This document shows positions 53,893 to 62,096 of a DNA stretch of 64,000 nt, in pieces (the first letter of the stretch is position 1; each line of letters starts with the position of its first letter). Origin of the DNA: Natronospirillum operosum (lineage in GTDB: Bacteria > Pseudomonadota > Gammaproteobacteria > Pseudomonadales > Natronospirillaceae); NCBI RefSeq assembly GCF_004768465.1, contig NZ_SRMF01000001.1, positions 621,693 to 685,692 of the forward strand, given 5' to 3'. Under the pieces are notes generated by a model. That model saw only the letters and a list, made by a program, of their open reading frames with translations, was not told the origin of the DNA and did no database searches. The translations under genes were made by a program, and so were the position numbers.

Positions 53893-54900
53893 ATGAAGCG
53901 ACTCACCAGCTCTCGCAGCACAACCCAGGCGCTCTGTCTCGTGGTTTTGTGCGCCGTTGGCTCTGAACTGCTGGCCGCATATGCCGACAGTACCGGGGAT
54001 GTTCCCGCTCTCCTGTTTGCGGTGGTTTTCTTCGGAGCGCTTTACGGCGCTCCGGCGCTGCTGGCGCGCGAGGTCGTCCGACGCGCTGGATGGGGTTGGC
54101 CATCGCTGCTGTTACTCGCACTGGCGTTGGGAATCGCTCAAGCTTGTCTGATAGATCAGTCACTCTTCAGCGAGAACTATTATGGATACGAAGGCTGGGC
54201 CGAATCTCGCCAGGCCGCATACATTCCCGTGTTCTCTATCAGCGCGGGTCAGGCGTACAATTTTATCATTGGTCACGTGATTTTCAGCTTCGGTGCGCCG
54301 ATTGCTCTAGCGGAAGCGTGGCGGCCTGATCGTGCTCGGAGGTCCTGGCTCGGACCCGTCGGCATAGCAGTTGCTGTCGTCGCATACATTGGCGCTGCTT
54401 TGCTTATCGCGTCCGATCCGGAATCGCAAAGCGCATCCACGTCACAGTTCATAACTTCTGCTGTTTTAGTCATCGTTTGCATTGCAGCAGCCTGGTATGT
54501 GGGGAGAGCCGCGGGACGAGCGAAAGCATCAACACTACCAGATCAGGCGTCAATCAAGCCGTTTCCGATCTTCGCAATGACATTCGTACCCGCGCTCTTG
54601 CTGGCAAGTGATGTCTTCGGGGAAAGTTGGAGTGGGTTCGTTTTCAATACTGCCATCACCGCTCTCGTTGGTGCGTTCGTCTGGTGGAGAGCAAGGCGAC
54701 AGGATTGGAGTGTCCACCATACGGCCGCCGTGGCCTTGGCGTTTCTCATTTGCAGAGGCATGCTGGCGTTCACCTACTTTCCGCTAGCCGGAGAGGTGGA
54801 GCCGATTGCCAAGTATACTCACAACATTGTGATGCTGGTTGTCGCTGTCGCCGGTTGGTTTGCTCTGCGGCCCTCTTGGGGAAACCACTCGAAGAGCTGA
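53893..54900 (+). CDS. Polytopic membrane protein of unknown function
   Basis: A 335-residue protein with nine or so predicted transmembrane helices, starting at ALCLVVLCAVGSELLAAY and ending at HNIVMLVVAVAGWFALRPSW. Charged loops are short. No family recognised. The N-terminal part carries SENYYGYEGWAESRQAAYIP between helices. No clear ribosome binding site (GCACGA before the ATG). GC-rich compared with the left part of the island. Confidence 0.6.
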   Translation: MKRLTSSRSTTQALCLVVLCAVGSELLAAYADSTGDVPALLFAVVFFGALYGAPALLAREVVRRAGWGWPSLLLLALALGIAQACLIDQSLFSENYYGYEGWAESRQAAYIPVFSISAGQAYNFIIGHVIFSFGAPIALAEAWRPDRARRSWLGPVGIAVAVVAYIGAALLIASDPESQSASTSQFITSAVLVIVCIAAAWYVGRAAGRAKASTLPDQASIKPFPIFAMTFVPALLLASDVFGESWSGFVFNTAITALVGAFVWWRARRQDWSVHHTAAVALAFLICRGMLAFTYFPLAGEVEPIAKYTHNIVMLVVAVAGWFALRPSWGNHSKS

Positions 54901-54954
54901 TCAGCCTGCCAGCCCGGGTGTCCGAAATCTGGGCACTCATCCGAGCCAGTTCTG

Positions 54955-55166
54955 CAACTGGCGTGGTCACCGATTTTGTTGTGGCTGAGTCTCATCGGGG
55001 CACCGGCGTTGCGTCCGAACTTATGCGGCAGGCGGAGGATTTCTGCCAGTCGCTTGGGCTCTCCACCGTCAAGTTGTCAGTGCTGCACGCAAAATCGGTA
55101 GCGCGAGGCTTCTATGAAAAGAGCGGCTATCTGCCTTATGAAGCGGTGTATCGAAAGGTCCTTTAG
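54955..55166 (+). pseudogene. GNAT acetyltransferase C-terminal fragment (copy B)
   Basis: About 68 codons, GVVTDFVVAESHRGTGVASE through SLGLSTVKLSVLHAKSVARGFYEKSGYLPYEAVYRKVL, encode the acetyl-CoA loop and C-terminus of a GNAT. The N-terminus is gone and the frame continues into unrelated DNA. The missing N-terminal part corresponds to the gene remnant at 48028, so the two broken copies are complementary. Confidence 0.75.
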
Positions 55167-55196
55167 CAACCAGGAAAAACGAGAGAGGGACAGATC

Positions 55197-55559
55197 ATGG
55201 AGAAAGTTACCGGAATTGGCGGCCTGTTTTTCAAGGCCGAGAACCCTGCAGAATTAAGCAGGTGGTATCAGGACAACCTGGGGGTATTCATGCCTCCTGC
55301 AAGTTATGATCAGGAACCCTGGCGGCAAGAGGCAGGGCCAACGATCTTTGCGCCCATGAGTTCAGGCTCCAGTCATTTCAAGGTGGGCGCTCAGTTATCT
55401 GTCAATTTCAGGGTGGCCGATCTGGACAGAATGTGCACTCAGCTTACGGATGCTGGAATATCAGTCACTGTGGATCCTGAAGTGTACCCAAACGGCAGAT
55501 TTGCCTCACTGGAAGATCCCGAAGGGAACCAAATACAATTGTGGGAATCGGGGCCTTAG
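55197..55559 (+). CDS. VOC family protein (intact copy)
   Basis: A 120-residue VOC protein with GGLFFKAENPAELSRWYQDN at the N-terminus and FASLEDPEGNQIQLWESGP at the C-terminus; the Glu in LWE is the usual metal ligand. GAGAGGGACAGATC precedes the ATG. A deleted copy is at 48378-48484. It is the last gene of the island and converges on the racemase-like gene. Substrate unknown. Confidence 0.85.
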   Translation: MEKVTGIGGLFFKAENPAELSRWYQDNLGVFMPPASYDQEPWRQEAGPTIFAPMSSGSSHFKVGAQLSVNFRVADLDRMCTQLTDAGISVTVDPEVYPNGRFASLEDPEGNQIQLWESGP

Positions 55560-55606
55560 GCGAGGGCAGGCATGGACGGGTAGATACAGCGCCGCGACTT
55601 ATGCCG

Positions 55607-56332
55607 TCAATAACCCTGAAACAAACGCCCCAAACCACTTTGTGGGGTCAGCGCGTTGGCAAGGCGCAGGGTCTGCCAGACCGTGACCTGATTGGCAGTC
55701 AGTACCGGTTTTCCCAGCATGGCCTCCAGTTGATCCAGCACCGCCACGGTGTGCAGCGCGGTGTCGGGCACGACGATGGCTTCGGCATCGGGGTGGTCAC
55801 TGGCGGCGACAAACGCCAGCACACGCTCTTTTTCCAGAGTCCCGACTTCTGCGGCGGTAATAATATTCTGCTCTGTAATGGCCACCACCTGTATGCCCGA
55901 GGCTCCCAGGAAGTCGGCAAACTTCTCGGCCACGTCCCTGGGGTAGGTGGCTGCAATCGCAACCTGATGAATGTTCAGAGCCTGCAGCGCATCCGCAAAG
56001 GCCAGACTGGTGCTGGACGATGGTACCCCGACCGCTTCTTCTATGGCGGCGGCCTGCTCTTTGGCACCGGCTGAGCCGAACACAAAGCTGCCACTGGTAC
56101 AGGCCCAGATGATGGCAGAGACGCCAGCAGCGGCCAGTTGCCGGGCGCCGGGCAGCAAGCACTCTGGCTGGCCCAGCGCCAGCAATGCATCTACCCGGTG
56201 GGCGTCCTCATGAACCGGTGTGTGGACCACGACTGCCTCTGCCTGTGGCTGCAGTAAATGGCACAGCCGTGGCAGGTCGTCGACAGCCGACTGCCCGGGG
56301 TAAAGAAACCCCAGCTTCAGAGGCGTGTGCAT
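55607..56332 (-). CDS. Asp/Glu racemase superfamily protein (maleate isomerase-like)
   Basis: A 241-residue two-lobed protein. LGFLYPGQSAVDDLPRL and WACTSGSFVFG, with the first catalytic Cys, match the maleate cis-trans isomerase/arylmalonate decarboxylase branch. The second position, normally Cys-Thr, reads VVPDTALHT, so the second Cys is replaced by Asp. It may be a decarboxylase-like or otherwise altered enzyme. Codon use is that of the core genome, placing it outside the island. Confidence 0.78.
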   Translation of the reverse strand: MHTPLKLGFLYPGQSAVDDLPRLCHLLQPQAEAVVVHTPVHEDAHRVDALLALGQPECLLPGARQLAAAGVSAIIWACTSGSFVFGSAGAKEQAAAIEEAVGVPSSSTSLAFADALQALNIHQVAIAATYPRDVAEKFADFLGASGIQVVAITEQNIITAAEVGTLEKERVLAFVAASDHPDAEAIVVPDTALHTVAVLDQLEAMLGKPVLTANQVTVWQTLRLANALTPQSGLGRLFQGY

Positions 56333-56348
56333 GTTCCTGTCTCCTGTG

Positions 56349-56723
56349 TCAGCGCCAACGCCCTTCCTTTATCAACCGACGTTTCACCCAGCTCCGGTAT
56401 GCCCATGACAGTATTCCTTTCAACACTGGCAGGCTTATTAGCCAGGCTATGGGTTTGAGCCAGGTTATCCGTGAGAACAGCAAAATATAGGCGTCCAGTT
56501 CGCGGTGAATGACGTCTTGTTCGTCCTTGACGTGGAGCTCTTTCAGGGCGGCGTCGGGCTCGATGCCCTGGCTCTTGAGCTCGGCCTCGCGGCCGGTGAT
56601 GTCCCGCCACTCCACCTGGTCGGCGTCTGCACCAGCCATTTGTTCATAGCGGCGACGGTCACGAACACATATGGGGCAGGCGCCGTCGTAGTAGACTCTG
56701 AGCTTGTGCTTGTCTGCTGACAT
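56349..56723 (-). CDS. DCC family thiol-disulfide oxidoreductase-like protein (DUF393)
   Basis: A 124-residue protein with the DCC motif VYYDGACPICVRDRRRYE at residues about 9-26 (Cys-x-x-Cys) and a C-terminal hydrophobic stretch near 85-105. The family is thioredoxin-like and of undefined substrate. GGAGA precedes ATG 56723; a frame 13 codons longer is unsupported. It lies 16 bases downstream of nothing on its strand and upstream of the racemase-like gene, which may be cotranscribed. Confidence 0.8.
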   Translation of the reverse strand: MSADKHKLRVYYDGACPICVRDRRRYEQMAGADADQVEWRDITGREAELKSQGIEPDAALKELHVKDEQDVIHRELDAYILLFSRITWLKPIAWLISLPVLKGILSWAYRSWVKRRLIKEGRWR

Positions 56724-56893
56724 GGTGTATCTCCGGTACCATTGTGCCTCCAATGTTAGCATCCTTCTAGTCTGCCCCCGCCTTTACAAACCAACTGCAT
56801 TGACTGGTTTTATGCGCTATATTCTGACCTGAATCAGACGACTGTTGTCGTATCTTGGCTCCGCCAATAACAAGAATACAGGGAGATAGAACG

Positions 56894-58822
56894 TTGTTAG
56901 AGTCCTCCGGCGGAAGCCACACACAGCATGACACCCACCTGATCAAACATTTGCGTACTTTTCTTGGTGACCTTGAACCGGCGGCCATAGAGTTGCTGGT
57001 GGCGAAATTGACCTGGGTCGAAGTGGCCGCTGGCGAAACACTGATGGTGCAGGGTGATCCGGGCGACGCCATGTACATGGCAGTCAGTGGGCGACTGCGC
57101 GTCTATGTGGCCGGCGAAAACGGCAAGCTCATGGCAGTGCAGGAGCTGGGCCGTGGTCAGGTCATTGGCGAGATGAGCCTGTTCACCGGAGAGCCACGCT
57201 CGGCCACCGTAGTGGCCATTCGTGACTCGGTACTGGTGCGCCTGGACAAGGAACATTTCGAGGAGCTCCTGAGCAGCAGCAATCAGGTGTCCCTGGCGCT
57301 GACCCGGCAAATTATCCAGCGCTTGCGGGCTCAGAACCAGACCAACCCCATGCCGACTCCGGTCACTATTGCCGTGCTGCCGGTGACGCCAGACGTGGTG
57401 CCGCGTCGTTTTGCGGATGATCTGGCCAGGCATTTGGGCGCCAAGGGCAGTGTTGCCGTGGTCGATGCTGACGTCCTCGACATGGCTCTCGGCGCACCAG
57501 GCTCAGCCAATGGCGACAACAGCAATACGGATCTGAATCATCGCATTTCGATGTATCTGGATCTGCTCGAAGCCGAGCATGATTTTGTGCTGCTGGTGGG
57601 TGATGCTACCCCCAGTGAATGGACTCATCGCTGCGCCCGGCACAGTGACGAAATGCTGCTGCTGGCAGATACACGTCACCCACCCGTTTTGCACCCTATT
57701 GAAACAGATTGTCTGGACCAGTTGCCCGAGCATCTGGAGGCCGCAGAAATCCTGGTGTTGGTGCACCCAGAGGGTACTCATAGCCCGCGTGGTACACAGG
57801 AGTGGCTGGCGCGCCGGCCAGTGACAGATCATGTGCATGTTCGCTCGGGGCTGGACCGCGATATGGCGCGCCTGGCCCGTATTGAAAGCCGCACGGCAGT
57901 CGGCCTGGTGCTGGCCGGTGGGGGTGCGCGCGGTTTTTCTCACCTGGGTGTTTTTCGTGCTCTGCAGGAGCGGGGCATTGAAGTCGATTTTGTCGGTGGT
58001 ACCAGCATTGGGGCCATCATGGCGTCCCTGCTGGCCCCTGATCAACCGCTGGAACGCGTGATGGATATCGGGCGCCGGGCATTTCATCAGAATCCCACGG
58101 GTGATTACAACTGGCTGCCAATGATGTCACTGATCAGTGGCCGCCGTCTCAAGCGGATCATTGAACAGGCGTTGCACGAACTGCATGGCTTTGCACCGAA
58201 CATTGAAGACAACTGGAAGAATTATTACTGCGTGACGACCAATTATTCCCGGGCGCGCGAACAAGTCCTGCGCCACGGCTCCATGGCCAAGGCCCTCCTC
58301 GCCACTACGGCGATACCCGGTGCACTGCCACCCATGGTGATGGGCGGTGACCTGGTCTGTGATGGCGGGACCTTCAACAACTTCCCGGTGGACGTCATGC
58401 GGCAACAACGCGGTGTCGGCAGGGTGATTGGGGTGGATCTGAATTCACGCAAGTCGCACCTGCTTGAGTTTGAAGAGGTGCCGCCTACGGCAACCTTGCT
58501 GCGTGATCGTTTTCGCGCCCGGACAAAGCGGCATTATCGATTGCCCAGTATGGTGTCGTATTTGATGAACGTGACCATTCTTTACAGCTCCTCCCGCCAG
58601 CGTCATGCACAGGAGCAGACCGACCTGTATTTCAACCCGCCACTGAACCGGGTAGGCCTGTTGCAATGGCGCCGTTTTGATGAAATTGTTCAGTTGGGGT
58701 ATGAACATGCAGTGGCGGTGCTGGATGGTGCCGAAACCAACGAAGAGGAACAGCCGGGCGGGCAGAAGGCGACACCAGCACAGCCCGAGTTTACGAAGAA
58801 CGCCTGGCAGAGCGCGACCTGA
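56894..58822 (+). CDS. NTE-type patatin phospholipase with cNMP-binding domain
   Basis: A 642-residue protein. An N-terminal cyclic-nucleotide-binding domain (about 20-140, MVQGDPGDAMYMAVSGRLRV) is followed by a CheY-like/linker region and a patatin domain (about 335-510). The patatin domain has the oxyanion loop GGGARGFSHLG, nucleophile GGTSIGA and catalytic Asp in CDGGTFNNFP. It should hydrolyse phospholipids or lysophospholipids at the inner membrane. Start TTG 56894 follows GGGAG; a TTG 13 codons upstream is possible. Monocistronic or leading into the cupin gene. Confidence 0.88.
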   Translation: MLESSGGSHTQHDTHLIKHLRTFLGDLEPAAIELLVAKLTWVEVAAGETLMVQGDPGDAMYMAVSGRLRVYVAGENGKLMAVQELGRGQVIGEMSLFTGEPRSATVVAIRDSVLVRLDKEHFEELLSSSNQVSLALTRQIIQRLRAQNQTNPMPTPVTIAVLPVTPDVVPRRFADDLARHLGAKGSVAVVDADVLDMALGAPGSANGDNSNTDLNHRISMYLDLLEAEHDFVLLVGDATPSEWTHRCARHSDEMLLLADTRHPPVLHPIETDCLDQLPEHLEAAEILVLVHPEGTHSPRGTQEWLARRPVTDHVHVRSGLDRDMARLARIESRTAVGLVLAGGGARGFSHLGVFRALQERGIEVDFVGGTSIGAIMASLLAPDQPLERVMDIGRRAFHQNPTGDYNWLPMMSLISGRRLKRIIEQALHELHGFAPNIEDNWKNYYCVTTNYSRAREQVLRHGSMAKALLATTAIPGALPPMVMGGDLVCDGGTFNNFPVDVMRQQRGVGRVIGVDLNSRKSHLLEFEEVPPTATLLRDRFRARTKRHYRLPSMVSYLMNVTILYSSSRQRHAQEQTDLYFNPPLNRVGLLQWRRFDEIVQLGYEHAVAVLDGAETNEEEQPGGQKATPAQPEFTKNAWQSAT

Positions 58823-58844
58823 TCAGGCAGAGAGAAGCGGTGAA

Positions 58845-59252
58845 ATGATGTCGGAAAAAGATATTCTCAGCACCTATCTGCATTTCCGCGATGATGCGCG
58901 CGCCGACGAGATTGCTGTGTCCGAGTCGTTCTGGGAAGAACTGGGGGCAGGGCAGGCGCCTCATCTGGATCAGGGCCGGCTCATGACGGCTTTTACCTTC
59001 TCCGAGCTGTGGTCCATGTGGGAGCGTCATCCTGCTGGTGAAGAGCTGGTCATGCTTCTGTCGGGCGCGGTCACTCTTGTGCTCGAGGTGGCGGGGCAGG
59101 AGCAAACGGTCGAGCTGACCAGGCCTGGCTCTTACGTTCTGGTGCCGAAGAATGTGTGGCACACGGCCAGGACTTCGGAACCGGCCACTGTGCTGTTTCT
59201 TACGCCAGGTGCCGGCACAGAGCACCGTCCGGTTGGCACCGGTTCCGTATGA
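58845..59252 (+). CDS. Small cupin-domain protein
   Basis: A 135-residue single-domain cupin. The conserved barrel includes HPAGEELVMLLSGAVTLVLE and the second motif PGSYVLVPKNVWHTAR, with one His of the usual metal set replaced in the first motif. Role unknown. It starts at ATG 58845 or 58848 just after the patatin gene, with GAGAGAAG as a weak ribosome binding site. An upstream frame overlapping the patatin gene was rejected. Confidence 0.75.
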   Translation: MMSEKDILSTYLHFRDDARADEIAVSESFWEELGAGQAPHLDQGRLMTAFTFSELWSMWERHPAGEELVMLLSGAVTLVLEVAGQEQTVELTRPGSYVLVPKNVWHTARTSEPATVLFLTPGAGTEHRPVGTGSV

Positions 59253-59299
59253 GCTTTATCATGTGCTGGCACTAGCCCACTGTAGCAAGAGGTCGAGCA

Positions 59300-59809
59300 T
59301 TGGATATCCAGATTCGCAGCGAGAGCCCTGCCGACATCGAACAGATTCACGGAGTCACTGAGCAGGCTTTTGCGAATGCCCCGCATTCTGATCATACGGA
59401 GCAGCACATTGTTGATGCACTCCGGCGTTCGGAAGCATTGACGATCTCCCAGGTCGCCGAGGTGGACGGAGAGGTCATTGGACATGTCGCCATTTCTCCG
59501 GTCAGCATTTCCAGTGGCGCAATCGGTTGGTTTGGGCTTGGGCCCATTTCTGTGCTGCCTGAGTTTCAGGGGCAGGGTGCGGGGTCAAGGCTGATGAAAA
59601 GCGCGTTGGCAGAACTTGCAGCAATGGGAGCTGCGGGTTGTGTCGTGCTCGGCGACCCCGGCTACTATGGTCGCTTCGGGTTCAGGGTTGTCGATGGTCT
59701 GGTCTTCCCCGATGTGCCCGCAGAGTATTTTCAGGCAGTATCCTTTGGTGGCAGCTTTCCGCAGGGTGACGTGGCTTACCATAAGGCGTTTTTTTCGACA
59801 CAGGGCTAA
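59300..59809 (+). CDS. GNAT family N-acetyltransferase (YhbS-like)
   Basis: A 169-residue GNAT: the acetyl-CoA loop is LPEFQGQGAGSRLMKSAL and the YhbS-type end VVLGDPGYYGRFGFRV is present. Start is TTG 59300 with AGAGG upstream; the N-terminus DIQIRSESPADIEQIHGVTEQAF is complete. Substrate unknown. Codon use is core-like. Confidence 0.85.
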   Translation: MDIQIRSESPADIEQIHGVTEQAFANAPHSDHTEQHIVDALRRSEALTISQVAEVDGEVIGHVAISPVSISSGAIGWFGLGPISVLPEFQGQGAGSRLMKSALAELAAMGAAGCVVLGDPGYYGRFGFRVVDGLVFPDVPAEYFQAVSFGGSFPQGDVAYHKAFFSTQG

Positions 59810-59975
59810 CTTGCTCCGTACTTCTAATTGACCAGTGCTGTGGGTGGTGGGGCAGAGCCGTGTGTCGAGTTATGGGATTCCCGTTCGACCAGTTGAGAGT
59901 AACGCTGTTGTCGACCTCGTTGTCGCTGACTGACTCTGACTGACTCTGACTGCGAACCGATTGGAGAGACATGCC

Positions 59976-60194
59976 ATGGCCGCAACACCCGATGTACGCC
60001 CGGTAGGGGATCTGCCCAACGAGATTGGAAAAACTGCCGCCCGAGAACTTTCCCTTAATGGCATCACCAGCCTCCAGCAGGTAGCTGCCCACTCCAGGAA
60101 GGAGTTGTTGGCTATCCATGGTGTTGGACCCAAGGCGGTCGATATTCTGGGCAAGGCGCTGGTTGCCAAGGGCCTCGATTACAAAGGCTCTTAG
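59976..60194 (+). CDS. Small helix-hairpin-helix protein
   Basis: A 72-residue protein: LPNEIGKTAARELSLNGITS then LLAIHGVGPKAVDILGKAL, a helix-hairpin-helix pair with the GVGP hairpin typical of non-specific DNA binding. Similar tiny proteins are annotated only as HhH proteins. GGAGAG precedes ATG 59976. A short tandem repeat of CTGACTGACT type lies at 59929-59951, upstream. Confidence 0.7.
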   Translation: MAATPDVRPVGDLPNEIGKTAARELSLNGITSLQQVAAHSRKELLAIHGVGPKAVDILGKALVAKGLDYKGS

Positions 60195-60209
60195 GTGATC
60201 GGCTCTGGC

Positions 60210-61226
60210 CTATGTCGGTGGGTCGGATTGGTACCGTTTGGCGAGCATCGAGAAGGCTGCTTTGGGGGCCCACTGCTCTGAAGCATGTTCGCTCGCTGGT
60301 TGGGTCACCTTGACGATGCCGAAGCTGGCCATGTCAGCATCGGTGAGCGGATCACTGGTGTGTGGCAGCATCGGTTCGCTGAATGCGAACGCAAATGCGC
60401 CTGCGGCCCCGGCCGACTCGAAGGCGTCCAGAGATGCGGCGAGATAGTCGGCCTGAACCTGTTCGTCTCGGACGGTGCCGGCGCGAATGCTGGGCGGGTT
60501 GCTGCGGTAGTCGAGTACTTCAAAACCGTTCGGCCCCAGATCTGCTGCTCCCTGGTAGGCGCAGCAGCCGAATTCGGTGATCACCACCGGCTTGCCACGA
60601 CCGACGCGCTGACGAATCTGCTCAGCATAGACGTCTCGGTTGTAGGCAGCCAGGTAGGTGTCCAGGCCAATGTAGTCGAACATCGTCCAGTCGACGGTTT
60701 CCCAGTCCCCGGCCCCATAGGTGAGAGGGCCACCAAAGTGAGCCCGGGCGGTTTCGGTGAGCTTGCGCAGCAGGCTATTCAGCTTGCGGTCCCAATACGG
60801 TTTGAGCCATAGCATTTTCGGCAGCAGCAGACCCCGACGGTAGAATGATCCCCCGGGTACCATCCCCTTGCTGGAAAGCGTCAGTTCACAACCCACGTTC
60901 AGGCAGATCTGATGACCGCGCAGCCGCAGGGTTTCGGCTGCGCCAGCCAACTGCTGTAGATTGGCTGCCACCTCCCGGCCGGAGGCCTCAAAGCGCCTTG
61001 GCTGGAGCCAGGCAGATAGTCCCAGTGAGGCTGCAATCTCACCCGCCTCGATCAGGCGTTGATTGTCCGAGGCCATGATGCCAACCGCATTGCAGCCGAG
61101 TTGCTCGCGGATCGCAATAAAGTCTCGACGGACGTCATCAAGGCGCCAACAGGGTCTGGAGTGGAAGTCACGGGAGTACCGGACTCCAGCGTCGTAGTTG
61201 ATGCCACGGATGCGCAGGTTGGTCAT
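60210..61226 (-). CDS. TIM-barrel glycoside-hydrolase-like protein
   Basis: A 338-residue soluble protein. It starts IRGINYDAGVRYSRDF, has a central NVGCELTLSSKG stretch and ends the barrel with PVVITEFGCCAYQGAAD, where the Glu of TEFG is placed like a glycosidase nucleophile. The acid/base residue may be the Glu of GCEL. No signal peptide. Substrate unknown, and the assignment is from fold-like motifs only. GAGAGG precedes ATG 61226; the frame extends 40 codons upstream without support. Confidence 0.6.
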   Translation of the reverse strand: MTNLRIRGINYDAGVRYSRDFHSRPCWRLDDVRRDFIAIREQLGCNAVGIMASDNQRLIEAGEIAASLGLSAWLQPRRFEASGREVAANLQQLAGAAETLRLRGHQICLNVGCELTLSSKGMVPGGSFYRRGLLLPKMLWLKPYWDRKLNSLLRKLTETARAHFGGPLTYGAGDWETVDWTMFDYIGLDTYLAAYNRDVYAEQIRQRVGRGKPVVITEFGCCAYQGAADLGPNGFEVLDYRSNPPSIRAGTVRDEQVQADYLAASLDAFESAGAAGAFAFAFSEPMLPHTSDPLTDADMASFGIVKVTQPASEHASEQWAPKAAFSMLAKRYQSDPPT

Positions 61227-61335
61227 ACTTGCCTCTCTTGAGAAGGCTGTCATCTGATTTATTATTGACTGACATTGATGGATTTGTCCAGCTGGTTTAA
61301 TTTTAGACCGGTTGGTCTGTTTTTCGGGGCGAAAC

Positions 61336-61824
61336 ATGGGCGTCAAAAACTACTTGATCGAAGGCATTTCCGGCTCCGGCAAGACATCGGTTGCCGAAGA
61401 GCTGCAGCGGCGCGGCTATCAGGCTATCCATGGCGACCGGGTTCTGGCTTATCAGGGCGACCCGAGAACAGGTAAGCCCCTGAGCGGTTTTGCCCACGAG
61501 CATCATATCTGGGACGTCGACAAGACAAGAGCTATGGCGGCCGACCAGAATCATGCTCTGTCATTCTTTTGTGGTGGCTCCAGAAATTTCGACCGTTTTA
61601 TCGATTTGTTCGATGAAGTGTTCGTCCTTGAGGTCGACCTGGCTACATTGAACCAGCGCCTTGACGCTCGCCCGGAAGACGAGTGGGGCGGACGAGCTCA
61701 AGAACGAGAGTTCATTGTTCGGCTACAGGCAACAGGAGAGGATGTGCCCGGGAACGCAATCACGATCGACGCCACCAGGCCTCTGCCTTGTGTTGTTGAC
61801 GACATTCTTGGATATATCAGATGA
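61336..61824 (+). CDS. P-loop AAA/kinase-like protein
   Basis: A 162-residue nucleotide-binding protein with Walker A IEGISGSGKTSVAEEL near residue 8, a downstream GDRVLAYQGDPRTGK and a C-terminal region like small nucleoside or shikimate-type kinases. No specific substrate motif is recognised. The start ATG 61336 lacks a strong ribosome binding site. It diverges from the glycosidase-like gene. Confidence 0.65.
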   Translation: MGVKNYLIEGISGSGKTSVAEELQRRGYQAIHGDRVLAYQGDPRTGKPLSGFAHEHHIWDVDKTRAMAADQNHALSFFCGGSRNFDRFIDLFDEVFVLEVDLATLNQRLDARPEDEWGGRAQEREFIVRLQATGEDVPGNAITIDATRPLPCVVDDILGYIR

Positions 61825-62096
61825 CAGATGGTCATTGAAAACGACAAAAGTACCGGGCGTCAGCCATGAAGCCAGGCAGATAGTCCAAGTGATGCTATGG
61901 GCCTAGCATTGAGCTGTTGCGCCTTTCTGGTGCACTCGGCCTTATGGTGAAGACAGGTGTTCCATCGTTCTGGCCGCAATGATGGGTGTTGGAGCCTTCG
62001 CTATTTCCATTTTCAGAGTGGTGCAGAATTTGCAGTATACGTCCTGATAGCCAAGACCTGCTGTAACGGAAGTCTTCTCTTCTCTGGAAACGTGTA
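61825..62096. other. Intergenic region upstream of nasR
   Basis: 272 bases without a gene. It contains the sigma-54 element at 62019-62034; the stretch 61970-61995 has GGTGCAC-type half-sites that could bind an activator, but no full NtrC palindrome. Confidence 0.5.
62019..62034 (+). promoter_or_regulatory. Candidate sigma-54 promoter of nasR
   Basis: TGGTGCAGAATTTGCA keeps GG and GC at the exact 10-base spacing of the -24/-12 consensus, with a perfect TTGCA and a weaker -24 box (GGTGC for GGCAC). Predicted +1 is near 62045, about 50 bases before the nasR ATG. Confidence 0.5.

Larger units (their letters stand above)
39920..55559 (+). other. Accessory island, probable relict integron cassette array
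   Basis: About 15.6 kb of AT-richer DNA, very unlike the flanks in codon use up to about 52 kb. All intact genes are on the plus strand, small and mutually unrelated: GNATs, VOC proteins, RidA, toxin-antitoxin, HEPN, lipoproteins and orphans. Several stop at or just before TAACAA, TAACCA or CTAACA, as gene cassettes do at their attC sites. Two folded attC-like sites survive (43120-43212, 49142-49187). No integrase is in the window. Short mobile repeats and IS3 debris have disrupted most junctions. The cassette reading is an inference. Confidence 0.55.
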
